A DNA stretch of 63,007 bases, from positions 1 to 63,007 of the forward strand of contig JBFMDH010000040.1 in NCBI GenBank assembly GCA_040754075.1, read 5' to 3'. Within the stretch, counting starts at the first letter, position 1; each line of letters starts with the position of its first letter. The position numbers were made by a program, and so were the translations under genes. Below are positions 44,646 through 55,139 of the stretch, in pieces. Under the pieces are notes generated by a model, which ran no database searches, was not told the origin of the DNA, and saw only the letters and a list, made by a program, of their open reading frames with translations. Origin of the DNA: Acidobacteriota bacterium. Its GTDB lineage: Bacteria; Acidobacteriota; Blastocatellia; UBA7656.

Positions 44646-44882
44646 AGCTTCCTTTCTTTAATTATTACCTCGTTTTTAATAACTGCTCTGGCTGTCGGGT
44701 AGCGATTTTTCCCGACAGATAAACTTGAACAATAACAGATGCGATGAGTTTTTAGAAAACCCTTTCGTCAGACGCCGCCGGTTGATTTGTGCAATCGAGT
44801 CCATTTGTGCAAAATAGCGACGCAATCATTTCTTCAATAATTTGCCAGTGGATGACTCAACCTTTTTCCGGGGGAACGCTTC

Positions 44883-47153
44883 ATGAAAACCAACAGATAT
44901 TTGCAAAGCTCAGCCTTGCTTTGCAGCCTCTTGCTTTTGCCCGTCCACATTTTTGCACAAGGGACGCTTGCCGATTATGAACGCGCGACCATGCTTCGCG
45001 GCAAGGTTCAAGGGCTTGCTGTCAATATACCCGAACGCGCCAACTGGATAGAAAAGACGCATCGTTTCTGGTATCGCAAATCCGTAAAAGGCGGCAATGA
45101 ATTCATACTGGTTGATGCCGACACCGCCGCGAAAACACCGGCGTTCGACCATGAAAAACTCGCAATGTCACTTTCCCAAGCCTCGGGCGGGAAATATACA
45201 GCAGTGACCTTGCCATTCAATACCTTCACTTTTGCAGACAACCAACAAGCCATCGAATTTGAAATCGGCGATGCGAAATGGAAAGCGACGCTTACGGATT
45301 ATGTTTGTAAAAAGACCGGGCAGGTCACACGCCGCGAACGACCTTCAGGCATTCCGGGTCCCCGTTACCCGTTGCCTGATGCGCCAGCGATTTCACCCGA
45401 TGGCAAATCGGAAATCGTCATTCAAAATTTCAATGTTTATCTGCGACCAAAAGGCAAACGCGAAGGCGTGCAACTCAGCTTCGACGGTTCGGAAGGAAAT
45501 TTTTATACCTACTGGCAAGGCAGTTGGTCGCCCGATGCCAAAAAATTTGTCGCCTATCGCGTGCGTCCGGGTTATAACCGCAAGATTCAATATGTCGAAT
45601 CGTCGCCGCTTGACCAACTGCAACCGAAATATTCAATTATCGATTATGCCAAACCCGGCGACGCGCTCGATATACCGCAACCTGTGCTTTTCGATATTGA
45701 AAACAAAAAACAGACAGTGGTTGAAAACGCGCTTTTTTCCAATCCGTATCAACTATCGCGTCCCGAATGGCGCAAAGCGAGTGGCGCTTTTACGTTTGAA
45801 TACAATCAGCGCGGACATGAAATTTATCGGGTTATCGAAGTCGATGCGGCAAGCGGTAAACCGCGCGCCGTGGTCAGCGAAGAACCGCAAACTTTCTTCT
45901 GCTATTCCGGCAAACGCTATCGCTATGATTTAAGCGATGGCAAAGAGGTTATCTGGATGTCGGAACGCGACGGCTGGAATCATCTGTATCTCTACGACGG
46001 CGCAACCGGCGCGGTAAAAAATCAAATCACCCGAGGCAACTGGGTGGTGCGCGGGGTTGAAAAGGTTGATGAGGCAAATCGCCAAATCTATTTTCGCGCC
46101 AGCGGCATGTACGCCGGCAAAGACCCATATTTTGTCCATTATTATCGCATCAATTTCGATGGCACGGGGCTTACGAGCTTAACCACCGCAGACGCCAACC
46201 ACACCGCCAGTTTTTCTTCGGACATGAAATTTTTCGTCGATACCTGGTCGCGTGTGGATTTGCCGCATACTTCCGAACTCCGTCGGGTTGCCGATAATCA
46301 GGTGATTGCCGAACTTGAAGGCGCAGATATTCAAGAGCTTTTAAAAACCGGATGGCGCGCGCCGGAAGTTTTCACCTCGATGGCGCGCGATGGCAAAACC
46401 GACATCTGGGGCGTCATCTATCGCCCGTCCAATTTCAACCCGGCGAAAAAATATCCGGTCATCGAAAATATCTATGCAGGTCCCCAGGATTCATTCGTGC
46501 CGAAATCATTCGCGGCATTTAATCCCATGCAGGCGATGGCGGAACTCGGATTTATCGTCGTGCAGGTCGATGGCATGGGAACCTCGAATCGCTCGAAAGC
46601 GTTTCACGATGTCTGTTGGAAAAATTTAGGTGACGCGGGGTTTCCCGACCGCATTTTGTGGCACAAAGCGGTAGCCACAAAATATCCTTATTACGACATC
46701 AACCGCGTCGGCATTTATGGAACTTCGGCAGGCGGGCAAAACGCGATGGGGGCGCTGCTCTTTCATCCCGAATTTTATAAAGTCTGTGTCGCGTCTTGCG
46801 GTTGTCACGATAATCGCATGGATAAAATCTGGTGGAACGAACAATGGATGAGTTGGCCGCTTGGGCCACAATACGCCGCCGCGTCGAACGTCGATAACGC
46901 TTATAAATTGCAAGGCAAACTGTTGCTTTATGTCGGTGAGATGGATATGAATGTTGACCCGGCTTCGACCATGCAGGTAGTCAACGCATTGATTAAGGCG
47001 AACAAGACTTTCGATTTGCTGGTGCTACCGGGCGCAGGTCATACCAACGGCGGCGTCTATGGCGATAGAAAACGTTTTGACTTTTTCGTTCATCATCTGC
47101 TCGGCGTCGAACCGCCGGATTGGAATCGCGTCGAAACCAAATCAGCCGGGTAA
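44883..47153 (+). CDS. Secreted S9 prolyl oligopeptidase / dipeptidyl peptidase IV-like
   Basis: A 756-residue serine peptidase. A signal peptide (residues 1-24, [16 protein letters not shown]) precedes a DPPIV-type beta-propeller (about 80-500; [38 protein letters not shown]). The alpha/beta-hydrolase domain has Ser615 in [12 protein letters not shown], Asp688 in [11 protein letters not shown] and His720 in PGAGHTNGG. It should remove N-terminal dipeptides from peptides in the periplasm or outside. GGGGGA lies before the start. The next gene is another exported alpha/beta hydrolase, so the two may share peptide or ester catabolism. Confidence 0.92.
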   Translation: MKTNRYLQSSALLCSLLLLPVHIFAQGTLADYERATMLRGKVQGLAVNIPERANWIEKTHRFWYRKSVKGGNEFILVDADTAAKTPAFDHEKLAMSLSQASGGKYTAVTLPFNTFTFADNQQAIEFEIGDAKWKATLTDYVCKKTGQVTRRERPSGIPGPRYPLPDAPAISPDGKSEIVIQNFNVYLRPKGKREGVQLSFDGSEGNFYTYWQGSWSPDAKKFVAYRVRPGYNRKIQYVESSPLDQLQPKYSIIDYAKPGDALDIPQPVLFDIENKKQTVVENALFSNPYQLSRPEWRKASGAFTFEYNQRGHEIYRVIEVDAASGKPRAVVSEEPQTFFCYSGKRYRYDLSDGKEVIWMSERDGWNHLYLYDGATGAVKNQITRGNWVVRGVEKVDEANRQIYFRASGMYAGKDPYFVHYYRINFDGTGLTSLTTADANHTASFSSDMKFFVDTWSRVDLPHTSELRRVADNQVIAELEGADIQELLKTGWRAPEVFTSMARDGKTDIWGVIYRPSNFNPAKKYPVIENIYAGPQDSFVPKSFAAFNPMQAMAELGFIVVQVDGMGTSNRSKAFHDVCWKNLGDAGFPDRILWHKAVATKYPYYDINRVGIYGTSAGGQNAMGALLFHPEFYKVCVASCGCHDNRMDKIWWNEQWMSWPLGPQYAAASNVDNAYKLQGKLLLYVGEMDMNVDPASTMQVVNALIKANKTFDLLVLPGAGHTNGGVYGDRKRFDFFVHHLLGVEPPDWNRVETKSAG

Positions 47154-47341
47154 TCGGTAGCCCGACTCTCAGGTTTCTTTTACCTGATGAACTTGTTCGA
47201 TAAAATCCATCGGCGTATGATTGCGCCGTTTGCAAAATTTTTTTTGCCTCGTGCTTTTCATCAGTGGATTTAAAATTCAACACAATTCTTCATACAAAAT
47301 TTGACGCGCTGTGTGGGCGTCATCATTTAAGGAGCATAAAG

Positions 47342-49300
47342 ATGCGAATGAAAATTTTCTGGACATTTATACTCATTGGAACCGGGTTGCTTTTTGCCCT
47401 GCAAAATGCCCCCGGACAGGGACGCGGGCAGGCAAATCCCGAAATGGTTGCTCGACTGAACAACATCGAACGGGAACTACAATCCATCGCCATCGTTGAA
47501 CGCAAACTGATGATTCCGATGCGCGACGGCACACGCATCGCCACCGATGTCTATCGCCCGAAAGATACCTCGAAAAAATATCCGACCATCTTTGTGCGAA
47601 CCCCTTACAACTTCAATTTCTGGAACGTGCGACTCGGCGCGCCGCGCGATATGAGCAATGAACTCGAAGCCGTCAAACACGGCTATGCCTTTGTCGAAAT
47701 GAACGAGCGCGGTCATTTTTTCTCGGAAGGCAATTATGACATTCTCGGCGCGCCACTCAGCGACGGTGACGACGAATTTACCTGGATTTCCAAGCAACCG
47801 TGGTCAAACGGCAAAGTCGGAACCATCGGTTGTTCATCGACTGCCGAATGGCAGATGGCGGTCGCGTCGCTTGGCAACCCGGCGTTTGCCGCAATGATTC
47901 CGCAAGGCTTCGGCGCAGGCGTCGGGCGCGTCGCGCCTTATTATGAACAGGGCAACTGGTATCGCGGCGGCGCGGTGCAGATGTTATTTATCGCCTGGCT
48001 TTATGGTGAACAAAATCAGGTGCGCCCGATGTTCCCGCGCAATACATCACAGGAAGATTTGATTCGCGCCTCGAAATCATTTGACCTCGCGCAACAATTG
48101 CCGCCGGTCGATTGGTCAAAAGCGCTCAGACATTTGCCGGTTATGGACATTATGAAAGCGGTTGACGGGCCGAAAGGCATTTTCGCAGACGCCATGCCCG
48201 TCGATACCGGCGGCGCGATGATTAAACGCGCCCCCAATGACCCGGCGTGGTACAAAGGCGGTCTCTGGCACGACAACATGAAAATCAATGTGCCGGGTTT
48301 CTGGTTCATGTCATGGTATGACGTGTCTGTGGGACCAAATCTCGCGGCTTATAATCACGCGCGCAAAACGGCGCGACCCGAAATCGCCAATCAACAATAT
48401 GCGGTGATTGCGCCGACTCTGCATTGCGCCTATAAACGCGCCTCGGAAAACACCGTTGTCGGTGAACGCAGCATGGGCGATGCGCGATTGAATTACGATG
48501 AACTCACTTATGCGTGGTTCGATTATTTCCTCAAAGGCGAAAAGAACGGCATTCTCGAAAAGATGCCCAAAGTTCGCTACTTCACTATGGGGCTGAACAA
48601 GTGGCAATCGTCGGATACCTGGCCCCCGCAAGGCGCAACCCCGATGAGCCTTTATTTTTCAAGCAACGGCAAAGCCAATACCTTAAATGGCGATGGGCTG
48701 TTGACCGAAACCCCACCGGCAAGCGATAGCCCGGATAAATTTGAATACGACCCGATGAATCCGGTGCCGTCGTTTGGTGGCAATGTCTGTTGTACGGGCA
48801 ATGCGGTGCAGGGCGGCTCGTTTGATCAGCGCAAGATGGAAGAGCGCCCGGACATTCTGGTTTACAGCAGCGAACCTTTGAAAGAAGGCATTGAAGTGAG
48901 CGGCTCCATCGAAGTGACGCTCTATGTTTCGTCGGATGTGAAAGACACCGATTTCACGGTGAAGTTGATTGACGTTTACCCTGATGGTCGCGCTTATAAT
49001 CTGGATGAAACGATTCAGCGCGTTCGCTATCGTAATGGTTACGATAAGCCTGTGGCGTGGATGGAAGCGGGCAAAGTTTACAAAGTGACGCTGCAACCGA
49101 TGACCACCAGTAATTTCTTTGAAGCCGGTCATCGCATTCGCATTGAAGTTTCAAGCAGCAACTTCCCGCGTTTTGACCGCAATATGAACACCGGCGGAAA
49201 AAATTATGACGAGAGCCAAGGCATCATCGCGCATAACGCCGTCCATCATTCGCGGCAGTATCCATCGGAAGTCAAACTCACGGTAGTGAAGAGATATTGA
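47342..49300 (+). CDS. Exported CocE/NonD-family alpha/beta hydrolase
   Basis: A 652-residue protein. ATG 47342 follows AAGGAG by about eight bases and opens a signal peptide ([20 protein letters not shown]). The catalytic domain ([34 protein letters not shown]) contains a nucleophile motif [12 protein letters not shown] with probable Ser165. A C-terminal galactose-binding-like beta domain follows ([43 protein letters not shown]), as in cocaine esterase and X-Pro dipeptidyl peptidases. It hydrolyses esters or acyl-proline peptides; which one is not decidable. Confidence 0.9.
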   Translation: MRMKIFWTFILIGTGLLFALQNAPGQGRGQANPEMVARLNNIERELQSIAIVERKLMIPMRDGTRIATDVYRPKDTSKKYPTIFVRTPYNFNFWNVRLGAPRDMSNELEAVKHGYAFVEMNERGHFFSEGNYDILGAPLSDGDDEFTWISKQPWSNGKVGTIGCSSTAEWQMAVASLGNPAFAAMIPQGFGAGVGRVAPYYEQGNWYRGGAVQMLFIAWLYGEQNQVRPMFPRNTSQEDLIRASKSFDLAQQLPPVDWSKALRHLPVMDIMKAVDGPKGIFADAMPVDTGGAMIKRAPNDPAWYKGGLWHDNMKINVPGFWFMSWYDVSVGPNLAAYNHARKTARPEIANQQYAVIAPTLHCAYKRASENTVVGERSMGDARLNYDELTYAWFDYFLKGEKNGILEKMPKVRYFTMGLNKWQSSDTWPPQGATPMSLYFSSNGKANTLNGDGLLTETPPASDSPDKFEYDPMNPVPSFGGNVCCTGNAVQGGSFDQRKMEERPDILVYSSEPLKEGIEVSGSIEVTLYVSSDVKDTDFTVKLIDVYPDGRAYNLDETIQRVRYRNGYDKPVAWMEAGKVYKVTLQPMTTSNFFEAGHRIRIEVSSSNFPRFDRNMNTGGKNYDESQGIIAHNAVHHSRQYPSEVKLTVVKRY

Positions 49301-49333
49301 GTGTTTAATTCGCTGAAACTCAAGTCTGTCCAA

Positions 49334-50188
49334 ATGACAATGAACGAAGTAATAACCAGGATGCCAGGGCTTGGTGTTTTATTAAACAAGCCCTGCACTG
49401 CGTCACAAATCACTCAACTTGAGTCAGCATTGAATTGTGTTTTGCCGGAAGGCGTGAGGTTGCTTTATCAACATCATGACGGAATGAAAGACCAATCATC
49501 ATTTCCCGTCAGGATGATGAGCGCTAAAGAAGTAATCGAAACCCATTCATCATTAGTTGCAGTCGGTCGGTTGACTGATGAGGTTCGGGTTTTCTGGATT
49601 GATGAATTTGCTGGCAATTATATGGGCATTTATGTAACCGGGCTGTTAAAGGATAAAATCTGTTATCTGGATCACGAAGAAATAGACTTCTCACCCGTCT
49701 ACCGAACCGTAGAATCTTTTTATGCAGCGGGGATTGATGCAATGGCATCCGGTGAAGACTGGTATCAGATGGCTAAAGATTATCCTATTCTTGAGGCTGA
49801 GTCGGAAGAAGAGCAGGATTCCGTCATCGCTAAACAACTACTCGCAAAACTGGAAGAACCAACAAATGATGAAAACCAAACGAACCTGGCATTATGCGTG
49901 ATGAATATTCTTCCAATGTCGCAAACCCATCGGCTCTTCAAATTCGCAGAAAGCAATAATATGTGGATTCAAGAGAGGGCTTGCGAACTTCTCGGTAAAA
50001 AAAGAATTACTGAAGCCATCCCTTTGCTTTCATTAGTTGCGAGAAATGGCACACATAATGGTCGAATCGCATCAATGGTGGCATTACGCAATTTCAACAC
50101 AGTTGAAGCTGACAAGGAGATAGCAACACTGATTAATGTTCTAGGGCTGGAATGGTCGATCTATTTGCGAAGACACAATCCAGCCTAA
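49334..50188 (+). CDS. SUKH (SMI1/KNR4) protein with helical repeat tail
   Basis: I use ATG 49334 (MTMNEVITRMPGLGVLL); GTG 49301, one base after the preceding stop, would add 11 residues. The 284-residue product has a SUKH domain at about 1-150 (ASQITQLESALNCVLPEGVRLLYQHHDG, VFWIDEFAGNYMGIYVTG, KICYLDHEEIDFSPVYRTVESF). The helical HEAT-like tail (MWIQERACELLGKKRITEAIPLL, GRIASMVALRNFN) looks like PBS-lyase-type repeats. SUKH proteins include immunity proteins against contact-dependent toxins, but no toxin gene is next to it. Confidence 0.75.
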   Translation: MTMNEVITRMPGLGVLLNKPCTASQITQLESALNCVLPEGVRLLYQHHDGMKDQSSFPVRMMSAKEVIETHSSLVAVGRLTDEVRVFWIDEFAGNYMGIYVTGLLKDKICYLDHEEIDFSPVYRTVESFYAAGIDAMASGEDWYQMAKDYPILEAESEEEQDSVIAKQLLAKLEEPTNDENQTNLALCVMNILPMSQTHRLFKFAESNNMWIQERACELLGKKRITEAIPLLSLVARNGTHNGRIASMVALRNFNTVEADKEIATLINVLGLEWSIYLRRHNPA

Positions 50189-50204
50189 TTCAAGCCCTGG
50201 CGCT

Positions 50205-50852
50205 TCAGGTCGCGTCAACGCCGACGAATTCTTTCAAGTAGGTGTTGCCTTTATATTCCATTTCCGTATGAATGCCGATTTTTGAAGTGTAATAGGCATT
50301 CACGGTGCGCGCTTTTAACTCGACGAAAAATTTCTCTTCGGGCTTCTTTGGCTCGCGTTCATTTTGCGAAATGCGCGTCAGCAAGGCGATGCGCTCATCA
50401 GGCGTCGCTTGTAAAAATGCCCGACCGTGCATCTCCTGCGAAATCGTCTCTATCAATTTGAGTCCATCGCGCCACATCTGTTTCGGTTCCGCTTCAAAGG
50501 ATTCCGCAAGTCTTCGGTCAATATATTCAGCAACTTTGGCGGCGCGCGCCCCCGGCGAATGGTCATCTGTAGGAATAATCAATTCCGTCAGTTCATCAAC
50601 CAGCGCAAACTCTGCGCGGGTGAAAAACCGCGGGGCGGGCGCTTTCGCAGCGGCTTTGCGTTGCGTTGCCTGAGTGGTCGCCGGCAAAAGCGGCGCGGCA
50701 ACAATGGCGCTGGCGGTAAGCTTGAGCACCTCGCGGCGGCTCATACCGGCGGCTTCGTTGCTGGTCGTTTGAGCACGCAAATCCTGCGCTTCATCAGTTG
50801 CCGGTTGATTATTGTCTTTCATCATTTTCTGCTTTTCGCTTTGGTCAGCCAT
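50205..50852 (-). CDS. Gluconate 2-dehydrogenase subunit 3-like protein, Tat-exported
   Basis: A 215-residue protein from ATG 50852, whose first base is shared with the stop codon of the upstream GMC gene (TAATG), a strong sign of translational coupling. AAAGGAAA precedes the start. The twin-arginine signal is MSRREVLKLTASAIVAA, placed about 45 residues in after a hydrophilic leader. The mature part (FFTRAEFALVDELTELIIPTDDHSPGA, FFVELKARTVNAYYTSKIGIHTEM) matches subunit 3 of membrane-bound sugar dehydrogenases, which carries the large subunit through the Tat system. Confidence 0.85.
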   Translation of the reverse strand: MADQSEKQKMMKDNNQPATDEAQDLRAQTTSNEAAGMSRREVLKLTASAIVAAPLLPATTQATQRKAAAKAPAPRFFTRAEFALVDELTELIIPTDDHSPGARAAKVAEYIDRRLAESFEAEPKQMWRDGLKLIETISQEMHGRAFLQATPDERIALLTRISQNEREPKKPEEKFFVELKARTVNAYYTSKIGIHTEMEYKGNTYLKEFVGVDAT

Positions 50853-52645
50853 TATAAATTTCCTTTCTTGAACTGATCGGCGAGGTAATCGCACGAGCGC
50901 CATGCCAAAGCCATAATCGTCCAGGTCGGATTTTGACAAGAGGCGCTCACATGGCTGCTGCCATCAACCACGAAAAGATTTTTCACATCATGCGATTGTT
51001 GAAATTGATTGAGCACAGCGGTTTTCTTATCCATTCCCATGCGCGCGGTGCCGAGTTCATGGATTGACCAGCCTTCGGTCAAGATTTCCCGCTCAACGCC
51101 CACGACTTCGATACCTGCGGCTTCAAACATTTCACGCGCCGTATCAGCCATGTCTTTCGCCATCTTCTTTTCGTTGTCGCCGAATTTATAATGAAAGCGC
51201 AGCACCGGGATGCCCCACGCATCTTTCATTTCGGGGTCGATGTCCACATAATTTTCATAACGCGGCAACACCTCTCCGAATGCGCCCATGCTGATGAACG
51301 CCCCGGCATAATCGCGCACCTGCTTTTTATAATTTGCGCCAAATCCGGTCGTCCCCATCGCATTGCCGGGAAACATGGTCGTGCCGCTGCCGCCTTCAAA
51401 TCCGTAACCGCGAATGAAATCGGCATGACGGTCTGTGAGGTTGCGAAAGCGCGCCACGTAAAAGCCGCCGGGGCGACCATCATCGAGGGTGTGCGGTTTC
51501 CCGACCAAATCTTTGACCAACCCGGCAACGCCCGGACCCATGATGTGTTCACAGAAATTGTGTCCGACGTGGGCGCTGGAATTACCGATGCCGTTTGGGT
51601 GAAGGGCAGATTTCGACAGTAACATGAGCCGCGTCGATTCAAGCGTCGATGCCGCCAGCACAACCACTTTGGCTTTTGCTTCATAAGTTTTTTTGGTTTC
51701 CGCATCAACGAACGCCACGCCTGTCGCTTTGCCGGTGTTTTTATCTACTGTCACTTCATAAGCGATGGCATTGGTGCGCAAGGTTAAATTGCCGGTATCC
51801 ATTGCCGGATAAATGAGTCCGGTTGGCGAATCAAACGCCGCGTGAATATCACATCCGCCGGCGCGACGATTACACGCGCCGCGTCCGTAACAACGATTGC
51901 GATACTTGTTGTGTTTGAGTCCGTCCGTAGTCACGCCTGCGCGATAAGGGGTCAGCACGCGATTCATTTTTTTCAAGCCCTGGCGCAATTTCACTTCGGC
52001 GAAATTAAGTTTTGTCGGACGTTGAAAAATGCTGTCGGGCAAATGCGGCAGGTTCTCTTTTTGACCGGAGATGCCGAGATACAAATCGACTTTATCGTAA
52101 TAGGGCGCGAGGTCTGCGTAAGAGATCGGCCAGTCTTCGCCGTAACCATCATGGGTTTTGGCTTTGAAATCCAAATCCGATAAACGCAAGGCGAGTCGTC
52201 CCCAGATGGTCGTCTTGCCACCTAAAACCCGCGCTCTGACCCAGGCATAATTCGTTCCCGTGTAAGGGTGGTCGCGCTCATCAACGACGATGTTTTTGCT
52301 GTAATCCGACCCTCCCCAACTTTGCACATACGAGTAAACATGTTTATGGGGCAAGCCCTTCGCATAAGGCGGTTGACGAATGGTGTATTCGTTGGGAATC
52401 AGCGCGTGCGCATCAGGCGGCATCTCGCCGCGACGCCGATGTTCATAAGGCCATTCGGTTGATTTCAATTCTTTATCAAGGTCGAGTTTTTTACCGGCTT
52501 CAAGCAACAAGACCTTCATCCCTTTCGAGGTTAGCACGTGCGCAGCCATGCCGCCTGCCGCGCCCGAACCGACAACGATGGCGTCATACACCTGTTTTAA
52601 ATTCACATCGCTCTTGCGCTGTCGCTTGATTTGAATAAGGCTCAT
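50852..52645 (-). CDS. GMC-family FAD oxidoreductase (sugar/alcohol dehydrogenase large subunit)
   Basis: A 597-residue flavoprotein. The FAD loop is YDAIVVGSGAAGGMAAHVL (near residue 20). ARVLGGKTTIWGRLALRL and the C-terminal FVVDGSSHVSASCQNPTWTIMALAWRSCDYL are the GMC C-domain motifs of gluconate 2-dehydrogenase alpha-subunit relatives. It lacks its own signal peptide and is probably exported with its Tat-tagged partner (50205-50852), with which it overlaps. The usual third subunit, a cytochrome c, is not encoded next to the pair. It should oxidise a sugar or polyol in the periplasm. Confidence 0.92.
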   Translation of the reverse strand: MSLIQIKRQRKSDVNLKQVYDAIVVGSGAAGGMAAHVLTSKGMKVLLLEAGKKLDLDKELKSTEWPYEHRRRGEMPPDAHALIPNEYTIRQPPYAKGLPHKHVYSYVQSWGGSDYSKNIVVDERDHPYTGTNYAWVRARVLGGKTTIWGRLALRLSDLDFKAKTHDGYGEDWPISYADLAPYYDKVDLYLGISGQKENLPHLPDSIFQRPTKLNFAEVKLRQGLKKMNRVLTPYRAGVTTDGLKHNKYRNRCYGRGACNRRAGGCDIHAAFDSPTGLIYPAMDTGNLTLRTNAIAYEVTVDKNTGKATGVAFVDAETKKTYEAKAKVVVLAASTLESTRLMLLSKSALHPNGIGNSSAHVGHNFCEHIMGPGVAGLVKDLVGKPHTLDDGRPGGFYVARFRNLTDRHADFIRGYGFEGGSGTTMFPGNAMGTTGFGANYKKQVRDYAGAFISMGAFGEVLPRYENYVDIDPEMKDAWGIPVLRFHYKFGDNEKKMAKDMADTAREMFEAAGIEVVGVEREILTEGWSIHELGTARMGMDKKTAVLNQFQQSHDVKNLFVVDGSSHVSASCQNPTWTIMALAWRSCDYLADQFKKGNL

Positions 52646-52811
52646 AGTTTCCTCATTGATGAATAAAGAATTTCAATTGTAGGTTGATTGAACGGTGCCA
52701 GCATATTAACCGCGTTCGGCAAAGTCAATAGCGTGGCTTCAACGCCTGGTAATAACCGTTAATTCAGATATGATAATCAGGCTCGCTGAAAAAATTTGCC
52801 GAGGATGGTTT

Positions 52812-53690
52812 ATGGCACAGATGCGCAGAACGATTTTTTTAACACTTTTCATTGTTTCGTTCACCCTGCCTTATCGGGCTATGGCGCAAGGCACGCTGCA
52901 CTTTAACCATAAATCAACAAACGGTTCGTTTGCCGTGCAACTCTGGAGCTTTCGCGATGATTTCAGCAAAGATGTTGCGGGCACATTGAGGCGTGTGCGT
53001 GAACTCGGCTTCAGGGAGGTTGAACTGGCGGGCACTTATGGAATGACCGCCGGACAGTTTCGCAAAGAACTCGATAAAGCCGGACTCAAAGCCATCAGTA
53101 TGCACATTGAATATGCAACGGCGCGCGACAAAATCGATGAAGTCATTAAAGACGCCCGCATACTCGGCGTTCGCGATGTCGGGGTGCCGTGGATTCGCTC
53201 GCCGTTTACAAAATCGGATTGTCTGGCGGCAATTGCGGTTTTCAATCGTGCGGGCAGGAAACTTGCCGCGGCTGGTTTGCGGTTTTTCTATCACCTGCAT
53301 GGGTATGAATTCGTGAACGATGAAAATGGCAAAGGCACGCTGTTCGATTTATTGATGGCGAAAACCGACCGGCGCTATGTTTATCTGCAACTCGATACCT
53401 ATCACGTCGCCTATCCGGGGCAGGACCCTGTTGAGTTGCTCAAAAAATATCCCCGCCGGTTTATCTCGATTCATTTGAAAGACCTTCGCAAAGACACCGT
53501 CGGCGATGATTCGGGGGATTATCAAGAGGCTGCCGAAGTGCCCATCGGTCAGGGAAAAATTAACTGGCTGGAGTTATTGAAAACTGCAAGAAGGCAAGGC
53601 ATTCGCCGGTATATTCTCGAACATGAGACGAGCACTGTATGGTTAGAAATCAAAGAAAGCCTGAATTATCTTAAAACGGTGTATTTTTAA
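52812..53690 (+). CDS. Exported sugar phosphate isomerase/epimerase-like TIM barrel
   Basis: A 292-residue protein. GAGG lies seven bases before ATG 52812; the longer frame from 52770 adds a basic stretch that would spoil the signal peptide. A signal peptide (FLTLFIVSFTLPYRAMAQG) precedes an AP-endonuclease-2/xylose-isomerase-like barrel (FAVQLWSFRDDF, LRRVRELGFREVELAG, YLQLDTYHVAYPGQDPVELL, FISIHLKDL, RRYILEHETS), with likely metal ligands Glu, Asp, His and Glu. Export is unusual for the fold but common in its secreted subfamily. Divergent from the GMC dehydrogenase, it may process the same sugar pool. Confidence 0.85.
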   Translation: MAQMRRTIFLTLFIVSFTLPYRAMAQGTLHFNHKSTNGSFAVQLWSFRDDFSKDVAGTLRRVRELGFREVELAGTYGMTAGQFRKELDKAGLKAISMHIEYATARDKIDEVIKDARILGVRDVGVPWIRSPFTKSDCLAAIAVFNRAGRKLAAAGLRFFYHLHGYEFVNDENGKGTLFDLLMAKTDRRYVYLQLDTYHVAYPGQDPVELLKKYPRRFISIHLKDLRKDTVGDDSGDYQEAAEVPIGQGKINWLELLKTARRQGIRRYILEHETSTVWLEIKESLNYLKTVYF

Positions 53691-53714
53691 TATGCGATAA
53701 TTTTTACCAACCTC

Positions 53715-53897
53715 GGCAACCCTCGCGGAAGCGGAAGTCCACCCCTTCAGTGCGCAAAGTTCCTCAAGTCTCGTTTAAATTCCCCAATTTTCACGCCAAC
53801 AGGCGATTGCTTATCCTTTATTAAAGGAACCCGGAACGGAGAATCTCCTATCTTTTCAATAGGTAAGCCTCAAAACCCGGTTAGCGGCGGGGTTGCC
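53715..53897 (+). promoter_or_regulatory. Structured RNA-like leader before the decahaem cytochrome gene
   Basis: Within the 363-bp gap before the cytochrome gene, GGCAACCC (53715-53722) pairs perfectly with GGGTTGCC (53890-53897). Inside are CCTTT/AAAGG (53815-53827), GGAG/CTCC (53838-53848), CCTAT/ATAGG (53847-53863) and a hairpin with a GGAA loop (53723-53734). The 3' part GTTAGCGGCGGGGTTGCC resembles the end of cyclic-di-GMP-I (GEMM) riboswitches, but the GEMM core GGACGCAAAGCC is not convincing. A leader RNA is likely; its class is not. Confidence 0.35.
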
Positions 53898-54053
53898 AAA
53901 CTAAAAATTTTGTGAACGCAAATTGCTGTACATTTTGTTTTTAAATTCGATTCCAGGCTGCCGGGGCAGCTACCTCATGGTTCTTTGACCTGCTTACCGC
54001 TTCTCGAAAAGAAGTCTCTAACTAGGCGATTAGAATTTCAAAGGAGAAAAAGC

Positions 54054-55109
54054 ATGAACTCCTTAAGATGGCTCAAGGCGTTAGTGGTAGGAAGTTTCCT
54101 TGTAGGCGCACTCCTCCTGGCGACCTCAAGTACGCTCTCTAAAGTGACTGAATCGGACAATCAACCAGCCTCTCAATCTACGGCAACCCATGCCAACCCC
54201 GGAGATTTTATTGGCAGTGAAGCCTGCAAAGCCTGTCACGAAGATTATTTTAATAGCTTTGCCAAGACGGCTCATGCCAAACTCGCACACGCCGGATGGA
54301 AAGCCGAAAAGCAAGGTTGCGAAGCTTGCCACGGACCCGGTAAAGCGCATGTCGAAGCAGGCGGGGATAAAACCAAAATCCGCACTTTTGAGGGTGAAAC
54401 GCCCAAGCAAATATCCGAAGCCTGTTTACAATGCCATGCGGGACGAGAGGAGCATAATAATTTCCGCAGAGGCGAGCACTGGCGCAATGATGTCGGTTGT
54501 ACCAATTGCCATTCGCCGCATCTATCCGACGCTCCTGCCACTCAGGAGGCCGGGCCGGAAACCAAGCAAAGAAACGTGCCTTCATCTTTACAGGCGCTTG
54601 GACCTTTTCCGGCGCATTCGACCGATTTGCCGCCGCGCAAAATGTTACTGAAATCCGAAGCCCAGTTGTGTCTGTCCTGTCATAACGAAACCAAATCGCA
54701 ATTCACCCAGCCTTTCCATCACAAAGTCCTTGAAGGCGCGATGCGGTGTTCGGATTGTCACAATCCGCATGGGGGATTCGAGCGCAAACAGGCGCGGCTT
54801 GCCGTTGGCGCAGATGCCGCCTGTATCAAATGCCATGCAGATAAACAAGGTCCCTTCGTCTTTGAACACGCGCCTCTCAAAATTGAAGGCTGTGCCATCT
54901 GTCATAGTCCGCATGGGGCGAGCAACCCGCGCCTGTTGAAACGCACAGAGGTGCGGCAGCTTTGCCTTGAATGCCATAGCAACGCTCACGAAATCGGCGC
55001 GCCCAATACGCCGAGTTTTCATAATCAGGCGACCGTGCGATTTCAAAATTGCACAACCTGTCACGTAAAGGTTCACGGCTCAAATAATCATCCGTTCTTT
55101 TTCCGTTAA
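54054..55109 (+). CDS. MtrA/DmsE-like periplasmic decahaem c-type cytochrome
   Basis: A 351-residue exported protein starting at ATG 54054 after AAGGAG (seven-base spacing). A signal peptide with core ALVVGSFLVGALLLATSS precedes exactly ten CxxCH haem sites: CKACH, CEACH, CLQCH, CTNCH, CLSCH, CSDCH, CIKCH, CAICH, CLECH and CTTCH, with HSPH and HNPH histidines as distal ligands. Size, haem number and the following barrel gene match the DmsE/MtrA family, in which the cytochrome is inserted into an outer-membrane porin as an electron wire. No inner-membrane quinol oxidase gene is adjacent. Confidence 0.92.
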   Translation: MNSLRWLKALVVGSFLVGALLLATSSTLSKVTESDNQPASQSTATHANPGDFIGSEACKACHEDYFNSFAKTAHAKLAHAGWKAEKQGCEACHGPGKAHVEAGGDKTKIRTFEGETPKQISEACLQCHAGREEHNNFRRGEHWRNDVGCTNCHSPHLSDAPATQEAGPETKQRNVPSSLQALGPFPAHSTDLPPRKMLLKSEAQLCLSCHNETKSQFTQPFHHKVLEGAMRCSDCHNPHGGFERKQARLAVGADAACIKCHADKQGPFVFEHAPLKIEGCAICHSPHGASNPRLLKRTEVRQLCLECHSNAHEIGAPNTPSFHNQATVRFQNCTTCHVKVHGSNNHPFFFR

Positions 55110-55139
55110 AGCCGTCGTCATTGAGGAGGAACCGTTGCA

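Noticed and set aside
53715-53897. Confident call of a cyclic-di-GMP-I riboswitch
   Set aside because: The closing helix and 3' segment are similar, but the GGACGCAAAGCC core and tetraloop-receptor part are not found. I keep it as an unclassified leader.
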